Shown: piece after piece, positions 53,589 to 61,609 of the stretch
Layout of the letters: every line of letters begins with the position of its first letter
Position numbering within the stretch: the first letter of the stretch is position 1
From: Bacteroidales bacterium UBA3868
GTDB lineage: Bacteria; Bacteroidota; Bacteroidia; Bacteroidales; WCHB1-69
DNA: 63,326 nt
NCBI GenBank assembly: GCA_002392325.1
Contig: DGGS01000018.1
Location: 1-63,326 of the forward strand
Direction of reading: 5' to 3'
Notes under the pieces: model-generated
The model's database searches: none
What the model was told of the DNA's origin: nothing
The model's input: only the letters and a program-made list of their open reading frames with translations
Position numbers and translations under genes: made by a program

Positions 53589-53888
53589 ATGAAAGAAAAA
53601 GTCATTGAAGTACTGAACTCCATTTATGACCCGGAAATCCCTGTAAACATCTGGGAATTAGGTTTTATCTATAAATTGGAAGTCAACAAAAACAACGATG
53701 TCTATATCCTGATGACCCTCACTGCGCCCAATTGTCCGGTGGCCGAAAGTCTTCCGATGGAAGTGAAGACGAAGATTTCCATGATTCCGGGTGTAAACAA
53801 AGTGGAGGTGGAAGTGACTTTCGACCCGCCCTGGGAGATGGACATGATGACGGAAGCCGCAAAATTGGAGTTGGGACTGATTTATTAG
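53589..53888 (+). CDS. DUF59/MIP18-family Fe-S cluster assembly factor (SufT-like)
   Basis: A 99-residue protein made of one DUF59 domain: VIEVLNSIYDPEIPVNIWELGFIYKLEV, then LTLTAPNCPVAESLP with the conserved Cys and VNKVEVEVTFDPPWEMDMMTEAAKLELGL. Relatives (SufT, and eukaryotic CIA2/MIP18) help mature Fe-S proteins. It probably assists Fe-S loading of other proteins; no suf genes are adjacent. It is the last gene of the S41-dnaG unit. Confidence 0.92.
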   Translation: MKEKVIEVLNSIYDPEIPVNIWELGFIYKLEVNKNNDVYILMTLTAPNCPVAESLPMEVKTKISMIPGVNKVEVEVTFDPPWEMDMMTEAAKLELGLIY

Positions 53889-53907
53889 AAGTTCCCCACA
53901 TTTTTTG

Positions 53908-53915
53908 TACTTTTG
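53908..53915 (+). promoter_or_regulatory. -7 promoter box for the pseudouridine synthase gene
   Basis: TACTTTTG preceded by TTTTTTG, 36 bases before the ATG at 53952. Confidence 0.65.
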
Positions 53916-53951
53916 CAGCCATTTTATAAAACATTGACAAACATACCTTTA

Positions 53952-55118
53952 ATGGCAAGAAAATTCAACAGCGAAGATTTTTCGGACGACCAGACTTTCG
54001 AGAGAAAGCCACGCACAGAGAGTCGTCCCAAGCGCCGTTTCAACAACGACGAAGCGGGCAGTTCCAAACCCAGGCGTTCATTCAAGGACAAGCCCTATAA
54101 ATCCAAACGAAAATTCGAAGATGACGGGGAGAATTCTTTCCGCGGTAAGCGCGGTTTCAAGAAATTCGACCGTGATAATGACCGGCCAAAGCGCCGTTTC
54201 AACGACAAAGACGAGCGCCCCAAACGCTCTTTCCGCGACCGCAAGGAGGACGACCGTCCGCGCCACCGCAATGTGACTGCCGAGTCGGAGATTCTGACCG
54301 AGATCGTGGCCCGGCGCAAACGCGAAGGTCGGCAAACGCCCCGCGCGCAGAAAATCCTCACCTTGGAATTCGAGGAACAGCACGGTCCAATCCGCTTGAA
54401 CAAATACATTGCCAATGCCGGCATCTGCTCACGCCGCGACGCCGACGTGCTCATCGCCTCCGGCGCCATCACCGTGAACGGCGAAGTGGTGACCGAGATG
54501 GGCCACAAAGTGCTGCCCACCGACGAGGTGCGCTACGGCGACCGCGTGCTCCAACGCGAGAAACCCGTCTATGTGCTCCTCAACAAACCCAAAGACTACA
54601 TCACCACCACCGATGACGAGCGCGACCGCGCCAATGTGATGGAACTCGTGCGCGACGCCTGCGAAGAGCGCATCTACCCCGTTGGCCGCCTCGACCGCGA
54701 CACCACCGGACTGCTGCTTTTCACCAACGACGGCGACCTCACCAAGAAACTCACCCACCCGAGCTCACAAATTGAAAAAACCTACCTGGTGGAACTGGAC
54801 AAACCCTTCGCCCCCATCGATATGGCCGCCATTCGCAACGGACTTGAACTCTCCGACGGCGTTATCATCCCCGATGATGTGCAATATGTGGAGGGGTCCG
54901 AATCGAAAAGGGAAATCGGCATCACCATCCATTCCGGCAAAAACCGCATCATCCGCCGCATGTTCGAATTTCTCGGCTACAATGTGGAGAAACTGGACCG
55001 CGTGATCTTCGCCGGACTCACCAAAAAGGACCTCCCCAGAGGCATGTGGCGCTTCCTCACCAAAAAAGAAGTGGCTTTCCTGAAAATGATCTCCCAAAAG
55101 GAGCAGGAAGAAAAATAG
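53952..55118 (+). CDS. RsuA/RluB-family pseudouridine synthase with a basic repeat tail at the N-terminus
   Basis: This is a 388-residue RNA-modifying enzyme. Residues 145-190 are an S4 RNA-binding domain (IRLNKYIANAGICSRRDADVLIASG). The catalytic domain has GRLDRDTTGLLLFTNDGDL with the active Asp, and GKNRIIRRMFEFLGY. The first 125 residues are a highly charged low-complexity extension with about six KRxF-type units of roughly ten residues (RPKRRFN, KPRRSFK, KSKRKFE, RGKRGFK, RPKRRFN, RPKRSFR). It would modify 23S rRNA (RluB-like), the tail adding nonspecific RNA affinity; this last point is inference. Such tails are common in Bacteroidota homologues. Confidence 0.92.
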   Translation: MARKFNSEDFSDDQTFERKPRTESRPKRRFNNDEAGSSKPRRSFKDKPYKSKRKFEDDGENSFRGKRGFKKFDRDNDRPKRRFNDKDERPKRSFRDRKEDDRPRHRNVTAESEILTEIVARRKREGRQTPRAQKILTLEFEEQHGPIRLNKYIANAGICSRRDADVLIASGAITVNGEVVTEMGHKVLPTDEVRYGDRVLQREKPVYVLLNKPKDYITTTDDERDRANVMELVRDACEERIYPVGRLDRDTTGLLLFTNDGDLTKKLTHPSSQIEKTYLVELDKPFAPIDMAAIRNGLELSDGVIIPDDVQYVEGSESKREIGITIHSGKNRIIRRMFEFLGYNVEKLDRVIFAGLTKKDLPRGMWRFLTKKEVAFLKMISQKEQEEK

Positions 55119-55146
55119 CTGCATAAGATACATGGAATTAGAACCC

Positions 55147-55181
55147 TCTCACATCTCACGTCTTAAGTCTCACATCTTAAA
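55147..55181. repeat. Five in-register 7-bp repeats in front of the U32 gene
   Basis: TCTCACA, TCTCACG, TCTTAAG, TCTCACA, TCTTAAA, ending two bases before the ATG at 55184. The rest of the 65-base gap shows no promoter box. Confidence 0.75.
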
Positions 55182-55183
55182 TT

Positions 55184-56422
55184 ATGATCGAAATAATGTC
55201 ACCGGCTGGCTCGTATGAGTCTCTAATGGCCGCCATACAGGCGGGTGCCGGTTCCGTATATTTTGGCGTAGGGGTATTGAATATGCGCTCGCGCTCCGCC
55301 GCTAATTTCACGCTGGAAGACCTGCAACAGATTACGGACATTTGCCACGAGCATCATGTGAATTCCTATCTCACCGTCAACACTATTGTCTATAACGACG
55401 AAATTGAAAAGGCGCACGAATTGCTCGATGTGGCAAAAAGATGCCAAGTCACCGCCATTATCGCTTCCGACATGGCTGTTATACAGTACGCCCGCCAAAT
55501 CGGGTTGGAGGTCCATTTATCCACCCAGTGCAATGTCACCAATGTGGAGGCCGTGCGCTATTATGCCCAGTTTGCCGATGTGATTGTGTTGGGTCGTGAA
55601 TGCACGCTGAAACAAGTGGCAGACATTTGCCAAACCATTAAGGAACAAAACATTACGGGTCCAAAAGGCGAATTGGTGAAAATCGAAATCTTCGTGCACG
55701 GGGCCTTGTGCATGGCCGTATCCGGAAGATGTTACCTCAGCTTGGACAACTATAATTTTTCCTCTAACCGTGGGGCGTGCAACCAACCCTGCCGACGCGC
55801 CTACAAAATCATAGATGAGGAAAATGAAATCGAATTACATGTGGATAATCCCTATATCCTATCACCTAAAGACCTGTGTACCATAGGTTTTCTGGATAAA
55901 ATCATCAAAGCGGGGGTTTCCGTCCTTAAGATTGAGGGGCGTGGCCGCTCACCGGAATATGTGAAAGTGGTGACGGAGTGCTATCATGAAGCCCTGCACG
56001 CCATTGAGAACGGAACATTCACCCAAGAGAAAACTGAGGAGTGGACCTCCAGAATGCGCGATGTCTATAACCGTGGATTCTGGGGCGGATATTACCTTGG
56101 CCGCACTATGGGCGAGTGGTCCAAACGCTACGGGTCACAAGCCACCCGCTACAAACAGAGGGTCGGAAAAATCACCAACTATTTTTCCAAACTATCCGTG
56201 GCTGAAGTCTGCATGGAGGAAGGCGAACTTTCCGTTGGCGATGACATTCTCATTATCGGCTCCACCACAGGTGTGTATGAAGACCATTTGTCGGAAATCC
56301 GACTGGACCTGAAACCCGTGGAAAAAGTGGAGAAGGGTGTGCTTTGCTCCATTCCCGTGAAAGAACTTGTGCGCCGCGGTGACCAGATTTTCAAATGGGT
56401 CACGGTCGTGGACGAATTCTAA
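55184..56422 (+). CDS. U32-family protein, tRNA uridine hydroxylation type (TrhP/YegQ-like)
   Basis: A 412-residue protein starting IMSPAGSYESLMAAIQAGAGSVYFGV, the TIM-barrel start of peptidase family U32. The family signature appears at about residues 165-205: EIFVHGALCMAVSGRCYLS ... NRGACNQPCRR, with the four Cys that hold an Fe-S cluster. The C-terminal beta domain (about 325-412) follows. TrhP-type U32 proteins are needed for prephenate-dependent hydroxylation of U34 in tRNA; other U32 members act on 23S rRNA or ubiquinone. The assignment to TrhP rests on size and overall pattern. Confidence 0.87.
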   Translation: MIEIMSPAGSYESLMAAIQAGAGSVYFGVGVLNMRSRSAANFTLEDLQQITDICHEHHVNSYLTVNTIVYNDEIEKAHELLDVAKRCQVTAIIASDMAVIQYARQIGLEVHLSTQCNVTNVEAVRYYAQFADVIVLGRECTLKQVADICQTIKEQNITGPKGELVKIEIFVHGALCMAVSGRCYLSLDNYNFSSNRGACNQPCRRAYKIIDEENEIELHVDNPYILSPKDLCTIGFLDKIIKAGVSVLKIEGRGRSPEYVKVVTECYHEALHAIENGTFTQEKTEEWTSRMRDVYNRGFWGGYYLGRTMGEWSKRYGSQATRYKQRVGKITNYFSKLSVAEVCMEEGELSVGDDILIIGSTTGVYEDHLSEIRLDLKPVEKVEKGVLCSIPVKELVRRGDQIFKWVTVVDEF

Positions 56423-56473
56423 ATTTCCTATTTTATTCATTTATAGATATTTATCTTTTTTTATTAAAAATTG

Positions 56474-56485
56474 AGTAAATTTACT
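56474..56485. promoter_or_regulatory. 12-bp palindrome upstream of the small T9SS gene
   Basis: AGTAAATTTACT is a perfect palindrome about 27 bases upstream of the -7 box at 56512-56519, a possible operator. The surrounding 56423-56560 region is otherwise AT-rich. Confidence 0.35.
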
Positions 56486-56511
56486 TACTTGATTTTATAA
56501 TTATATTGTTT

Positions 56512-56519
56512 TATTTTTG
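56512..56519 (+). promoter_or_regulatory. -7 promoter box for the surface cassette
   Basis: TATTTTTG, 41 bases before the ATG at 56561. No second box is visible before the gene at 57217, so both genes may depend on it. Confidence 0.6.
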
Positions 56520-56560
56520 CATGGTATAAAATCAGATATTGTTACACTAAAACTATAATT

Positions 56561-57046
56561 ATGAAAAAGCTTTACTTTACCTTGATTTTCTGCGCCTTAG
56601 CATTCACGGCATTCTGCCAGACTGGCGTTGTGACCGCAGGCGGCACGGCCTCCGGCAACGGCGGCTCCGCCACCTACACTGTGGGACAGATCGCGGACCA
56701 GCGTGCGGAAACCGACGGCAAGTACATCATCGAGGGTGTGCAGCAGCCCTACGAGATCCAGACCGTGGGCGTGAACAACTATCCGGGCATCCAACTCGAG
56801 GCGGTGCTCTACCCCAACCCCACCGCACACTCCGTGCAACTGAAAATCTCCAATTACGAGATCCCCTCCGACGGACTTAAAGCACAGCTCTTCGACAAGA
56901 GCGGCAAACTCCTGCGGGTGTTCGATGTCTTCGACCTCCTCACCCGAATGGACCTCTCCGAGTACCCCTCCGCCACCTACCAACTGCGCATCATGGACGG
57001 CAAGCAGCTGCTGAAGACCTTCCAGATTGTGAAGAACAGATTTTAG
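56561..57046 (+). CDS. Small T9SS-exported protein of the surface cassette
   Basis: This protein of 161 residues has a signal peptide (1-19, cleavage after AFCQ). Residues 21-65 carry the pattern TAGGTASGNGGSATYTVGQI ... IIEGVQQPYEI, which I recall as a recurrent short module in Bacteroidota proteins encoded beside large collagen-like or FISUMP surface proteins. Residues 80-161 are a type A T9SS sorting domain (LYPNPTAHSVQLKI ... LLKTFQIVKNRF). So apart from the sorting domain only about 50 residues are exposed. The codon use is noticeably G+C-rich, like the first half of the next gene. Function unknown. Confidence 0.8.
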   Translation: MKKLYFTLIFCALAFTAFCQTGVVTAGGTASGNGGSATYTVGQIADQRAETDGKYIIEGVQQPYEIQTVGVNNYPGIQLEAVLYPNPTAHSVQLKISNYEIPSDGLKAQLFDKSGKLLRVFDVFDLLTRMDLSEYPSATYQLRIMDGKQLLKTFQIVKNRF

Positions 57047-57078
57047 GTTCCGTTTAACATAAAACTGTCCTCTGCTCT

Positions 57079-57170
57079 TTGGGGTTCCGCTGCCTTCGGC
57101 AGCGGAATGGTGGTGGGGTGTTAAGTTATTGACCTCCACCATTCCGCTCGCTACGCGAGCGGAACCCCAA
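57079..57170. repeat. REP-like double hairpin element
   Basis: Two hairpins with 10-bp stems and 3-base loops (57085-57107 and 57142-57164) share the outer stem TTCCGCT/AGCGGAA. Outer arms 57079-57091 and 57158-57170 are perfect complements, as are 57101-57113 and 57136-57148, so the whole 92-bp element can also fold as one long cruciform. There is no T-run, so it is not a classical terminator. It fills most of the 170-base gap between the two cassette genes. Confidence 0.85.
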
Positions 57171-57216
57171 ACACAACCGACAACTGACTCTAATTGTTTA
57201 ACTAAATCCCTATATT

Positions 57217-60200
57217 ATGAAAAAATCATTACTCTTTCTTTTCGTTTTGATGCTCTCAGCGGCCGCTTTGTTCGCACAGGCGCCGCAAAAGATGAGTTAT
57301 CAGGCCGTGGTGCGCAACGCCAACAACACGCTTGTCACCAGCCAGAATGTCTCTGCCAGGGTCTCCATCCTGCAGGGCAGCGTGAACGGGACGCCCGTTT
57401 ATGTTGAGATTCACAACGCCACCACCAACGCCAACGGCCTGCTCACCCTCGAGGTGGGCGGCGGCAGCACCGTCGTGGGCTCCCTGGCCGCAGTTGACTG
57501 GGCCAACGGTCCCTTCTTCCTGAAATCGGAGATCGACCCGAATGGCGGCGTCAACTACAGCATTGAAGGCACCCAGCAGCTGATGAGTGTGCCTTACGCC
57601 CTTTACGCCGAGAAGGCTGGCAATGTGCCCGCCTTCGGCATCACTCCCGTTGATTCCGGATATGTGATTGCTGTTACGCAACCCGGCGGAACCCCGCAAA
57701 CCTACTTCCTGCCCACCGGCGGCGGACAAGGGCCTGCGGGCAATGACGGCCTTTCCGCTTACCAGTTGTGGCTCAACGCTGGCAACACAGGATCAGAGGC
57801 CGACTTCCTCGACTCCCTGGTGGGAACTCCCGGCAATGACGGCCAGGACGGCGTGGGCATTGACTCCATTGCCAAGACCGGCACCGCGGACAATGTGGAC
57901 ACCTACACCATTTACTACAGCAACAACACCACTTCCACTTATACCGTAACCAACGGTGTGGATGGAGCTCCCGGCACCCCCGGCGACCCTGGCTTCTCTC
58001 CCACCATCACGGTGGATACGGGCGCTGCCGGCATGGTGCTCACCATCACCGATGTCAACGGCTCCAACCAGTACATCATCCCGAACGGCGGAGGTTCCGG
58101 ATCCGGTGGCACGATTGTGCAACAGCAGGTGAACTGGAACGAGACCAACCCAGCCAGCGTGTCCTACATCCTCAACAAGCCCTCCCTGGCCACCGTGGCC
58201 ACCAGCGGCTCCTACAACGACCTTCTGGACAAGCCGGCCATCCCCACCAACATCAGCCAGCTGAACAACGACGCCGGCTTTGTGACCACCGCTTCCGTGC
58301 CCACTCTTAATGTGACGCAGACCGACACGGGCTATGTGCTCACCATCACTGAGAATGGTTCCACACAAACCTATATCCTTCGCGACGGGCGTGATGGTCA
58401 GGATGGCCAGGACGGAAATGACGGAAACGATGGTGAAGACGGCAATGACGGCGTGTCACCCACCATCACATTGGACACGGCCGGTTCCAATCTTATGGTC
58501 ACCATCACGGATGCCAACGGCTCCAACACCACCATAATTCCGCTTTCCTCCGGCAGTGGCACCTTCACCCAACTGCCCGCCGACTGGAACGCCACAAGCG
58601 GTGTGCAGCAGATTTTGCACAAACCGACACTGGCTACAGTAGCCACCAGCGGCAACTATAACGACTTGACCAACAAACCGACCATCCCCGCCGAGCAGGT
58701 GCAGGCCAACTGGAATGAGACGAACACCTCATCCAAGGCATACATCCAGAATAAACCTACGATTCCTGCAGCTCAGGTGAACGCCGACTGGAACGCCACA
58801 AGTGGTGTGCAACAGATTTTGAACAAGCCGACTCTCGCCACCGTTGCCACCAGCGGCTCCTACAACGACTTGACCAACAAGCCCACCATTCCCGCCGAGC
58901 AGGTGCAGGCCAACTGGAACGAGACCAACACCTCATCCAAGGCATACATCCAGAACAAGCCTACGATTCCTGCAGCTCAAGTGAACGCTGACTGGAACGC
59001 CACCAGCGGCGTGGCACAGATTATGAACAAGCCTGTTCTGGCCGATGTGGCTTTCTCCGGCAGTTACGATGATTTGGAGGACACACCTACAATTCCTGCT
59101 GCCCAAGTGAATTCCGACTGGGATGCCACCAGCGGCGTGGCCGAGATTCTGAACAAACCCGACTTTGCCGGTATGCAGAACGCATTGGACAGTTTGCAAA
59201 ACGCCATGAGTGACATGCAATATAATTTGGATAATGAAATGGGCTTTATTTGCGGCATATCCAAGGTGAAAGACTATGATGGAAACGAATACAACACCGT
59301 GAAGATTGGAAACCAATGCTGGCTCAAAGAGAATCTCAGGTCCACACATTATAGTGACGGAACTGAAATACCGTATAGTTCAACCCTTTCCACATCTGTA
59401 GGGTATCGCTGTTATCCGAACAATGATTCCGCCAACGTGGCCAAATTTGGATATCTGTATAACTGGACTGCCTTCATGAATGGTGCTGATGCCGTCGGAG
59501 GTAATCCTAGTGGGGTTCAGGGTATTTGCCCAAAGGGATGGCATGTCCCCAGTTGGACGGAATTTGATATATTGTGGATATATGTGAGAGATGAACATCC
59601 AGAATGGCGATGTAACTCCAACGCTGAGAATATCTCTAAAGCATTAGCTGCCACCACAGATTGGCAAACAAGCACTTACGAATGTGCTATTGGTAATGAT
59701 TTAACCCAGAATAATGCATCCGGATTCAGTGCGCTTCCAGCAGGTATGCATTCCAGTTCATATACTAAGTTTTCCCTATCGACTTATTTTTGGACCACAA
59801 GCTATTATTCCTTAGATAGCACTCGCCGTAGGACTTTATACTTGGGTAATAATGATCGCAAACTTTTTTCTCAAAATTCTGGACTTGATGTCGGACATTC
59901 CGTACGCTGTTTGAAAGATGAGACAGTAGGGGCAATAGAAAACGAGTTTAACCGATTGCAAAACTATATTGACAGTGTGACGAATACGTTTACCTGCGGG
60001 ATTTCCAAAGTGAAAGACTATGATGGGAACGAATACCATACAATAAAAATAGGCGACCAATGCTGGATGAAAGAAAACATGCGTGCCAAACATTTCAGCG
60101 ATGGAACGGCTATACAAACGGGAACAGACACAAGTTGGACTACTCCGTATTACTACTATTATAGCGAATCATATCGGTACAGTTTGGAAGACCTAGGCCT

Positions 60201-61515
60201 TTACTATAATTGGGCTGCGGCCATGAACAATTCGGCCAGCAGCAGCGCTAACCCTAGTGGTGTGCAAGGAGTTTGCCCCACTGGTTGGCACGTACCCAGT
60301 TCTTCTGAATGGAACCAATTGTATGCCTATGCACGCAGTCAGAGTTCTTGGTTGTGCGACGCCACAAGTTCCTATATAGGCAAAGCTTTGGCTTCGGATC
60401 AGTATTGGGGCTATAATTCTTCCTCTTGCGTTCCTGGTAATGATTACTCACAAAACAATGCTTCCGGTTTTTCGGCTATTGCTGGAGGACTTGCCAATTA
60501 TTATGGTTCACCAAATCCAACCATCCATTTTGGCGGTAATTATGGATTTCAGTTTATGGCATGGGCATCCGATATTGTTTCCGGTGGAGATAAGGCTAAA
60601 TATGCGCAAATCCATTACCAGTACACTGGTGCCTATGTAAGTTCATATTCGATTTATTGTGGTTTGTCTGTCCGCTGCTTACGCGATCCCGAGACTCCTG
60701 CTCCTACAGGTCTTACCCCTGAAGATGTGCAAAATATGATCAACAATGCCATTGCTCCGCTACAGAATCAAATCAACCAACAGCAGAATACTATTGACAG
60801 TCTGAATACAGCGTTATCATTAAGTACTTGCGGTTTATACACTGTGAAAGACTATGACAACAATATTTATCAAACGGTACGGATTGGCAACCAGTGCTGG
60901 TTGAGAGAAAACATGCGCGCCAAACACTTCAGTGATGGAACGGCAATCATCCATGGTTTAGATTCAAGTTCCACTGCTTTTTACTACTACTATCCCAATA
61001 ATGACTCCACAATTGTGAATAGTTATGGTCTCCTTTATAATTGGCCGGCTACAATGCATGGTGAATCCTTCAGTAACGCTAATCCAAGTGGCCGACAAGG
61101 GGTTTGTCCCGTAGGCTGGCATGTGCCAAGTTCATCTGAATGGGTACAATTAAGAAACTATTTATCAAATAATAGTGACTATGTATGCGGTGATACCAAC
61201 ATTAATGTGGGCAAGGCTTTGGCTGCAACCACCGGATGGGTTTCAAATACTACTAACTGTACTGCAGGCTACCAAATGGAAACAAACAATGCCACCGGAT
61301 TTTCAGCTCTTCCCGCTGGTTTTTATGGTATATCAACAACAGGAGGTAGTAACTTCGGCCAATTTGGAAATCAAGCATGTTTCTGGACGTCATCTTGGCC
61401 AGGTGTTGGGTCTTATCGTAATGTTTATACAATATATAGTTATTTTAAAATATTAGGTGGGCCTACAAGTGGCCGCATATACGAGTCGTTCTCTGTTCGC
61501 TGCTTGAAAGATTAA
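57217..61515 (+). CDS. Large surface protein: collagen-like and KPTIP repeats plus three FISUMP domains
   Basis: This is a 1432-residue exported protein. Signal peptide 1-20. Residues 21-135 are the N-terminal domain common to Bacteroidota fibre-like proteins (MSYQAVVRNANNTLV ... MSVPYALYAEKAGN). Short Gly-X-Y stretches lie near 249-258 and 390-412. Residues 455-660 are repeats with the core NKPTLATVATSG ... YNDLTNKPTIP. Three Fibrobacter-type paralogous (FISUMP) domains start near 678, 927 and 1205, each beginning with a VKDYD(G/N)N-type segment and IGNQCW or IGDQCW, and ending SVRCL(K/R)D. Short coiled-coil linkers (about 655-675, 905-925, 1165-1200) precede each. No T9SS sorting domain is present. 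An extended trimeric-looking adhesin fibre is inferred. Confidence 0.85.
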   Translation: MKKSLLFLFVLMLSAAALFAQAPQKMSYQAVVRNANNTLVTSQNVSARVSILQGSVNGTPVYVEIHNATTNANGLLTLEVGGGSTVVGSLAAVDWANGPFFLKSEIDPNGGVNYSIEGTQQLMSVPYALYAEKAGNVPAFGITPVDSGYVIAVTQPGGTPQTYFLPTGGGQGPAGNDGLSAYQLWLNAGNTGSEADFLDSLVGTPGNDGQDGVGIDSIAKTGTADNVDTYTIYYSNNTTSTYTVTNGVDGAPGTPGDPGFSPTITVDTGAAGMVLTITDVNGSNQYIIPNGGGSGSGGTIVQQQVNWNETNPASVSYILNKPSLATVATSGSYNDLLDKPAIPTNISQLNNDAGFVTTASVPTLNVTQTDTGYVLTITENGSTQTYILRDGRDGQDGQDGNDGNDGEDGNDGVSPTITLDTAGSNLMVTITDANGSNTTIIPLSSGSGTFTQLPADWNATSGVQQILHKPTLATVATSGNYNDLTNKPTIPAEQVQANWNETNTSSKAYIQNKPTIPAAQVNADWNATSGVQQILNKPTLATVATSGSYNDLTNKPTIPAEQVQANWNETNTSSKAYIQNKPTIPAAQVNADWNATSGVAQIMNKPVLADVAFSGSYDDLEDTPTIPAAQVNSDWDATSGVAEILNKPDFAGMQNALDSLQNAMSDMQYNLDNEMGFICGISKVKDYDGNEYNTVKIGNQCWLKENLRSTHYSDGTEIPYSSTLSTSVGYRCYPNNDSANVAKFGYLYNWTAFMNGADAVGGNPSGVQGICPKGWHVPSWTEFDILWIYVRDEHPEWRCNSNAENISKALAATTDWQTSTYECAIGNDLTQNNASGFSALPAGMHSSSYTKFSLSTYFWTTSYYSLDSTRRRTLYLGNNDRKLFSQNSGLDVGHSVRCLKDETVGAIENEFNRLQNYIDSVTNTFTCGISKVKDYDGNEYHTIKIGDQCWMKENMRAKHFSDGTAIQTGTDTSWTTPYYYYYSESYRYSLEDLGLYYNWAAAMNNSASSSANPSGVQGVCPTGWHVPSSSEWNQLYAYARSQSSWLCDATSSYIGKALASDQYWGYNSSSCVPGNDYSQNNASGFSAIAGGLANYYGSPNPTIHFGGNYGFQFMAWASDIVSGGDKAKYAQIHYQYTGAYVSSYSIYCGLSVRCLRDPETPAPTGLTPEDVQNMINNAIAPLQNQINQQQNTIDSLNTALSLSTCGLYTVKDYDNNIYQTVRIGNQCWLRENMRAKHFSDGTAIIHGLDSSSTAFYYYYPNNDSTIVNSYGLLYNWPATMHGESFSNANPSGRQGVCPVGWHVPSSSEWVQLRNYLSNNSDYVCGDTNINVGKALAATTGWVSNTTNCTAGYQMETNNATGFSALPAGFYGISTTGGSNFGQFGNQACFWTSSWPGVGSYRNVYTIYSYFKILGGPTSGRIYESFSVRCLKD
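58579..59112 (+). repeat. Tandem 204-bp coding repeats inside the large surface protein gene
   Basis: Unit 1 (58579-58782) and unit 2 (58783-58986) encode 68-residue repeats identical at 66 positions; a third, shortened and diverged 42-residue unit follows (58987-59112), then a fragment leading into the first coiled coil. Confidence 0.9.
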
Positions 61516-61543
61516 ACATAAATTTTACCACTTACTATCATGT

Positions 61544-61579
61544 AAGGGTTTTCGGCAAGAGCCGGAAACCCTTTTTTTT
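61544..61579 (+). terminator. Intrinsic terminator after the large surface protein gene
   Basis: AAGGGTTT-TCGGC stem with loop AAGA, closing CCGG-AAACCCTT, followed by a run of T. The next -7 box (61581-61588) starts immediately after. Confidence 0.85.
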
Positions 61580-61580
61580 G

Positions 61581-61588
61581 TATCTTTG
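61581..61588 (+). promoter_or_regulatory. -7 promoter box for the YD-repeat gene
   Basis: TATCTTTG directly after the terminator T-run plus G; 21 bases before the ATG at 61610. Confidence 0.65.
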
Positions 61589-61609
61589 CAATTATAAAAT
61601 GATATCGTT

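Noticed and set aside
57079..57170. Intrinsic terminator after the small T9SS gene
   Set aside because: The hairpins are strong but lack a following T-run, and the paired, nested symmetry fits a REP-like element better.
57217..61515. Phage tail-fibre gene of a prophage
   Set aside because: Collagen-like and KPTIP repeats recall tail fibres, but the protein has a signal peptide and FISUMP domains, and there is no other phage gene in the window.
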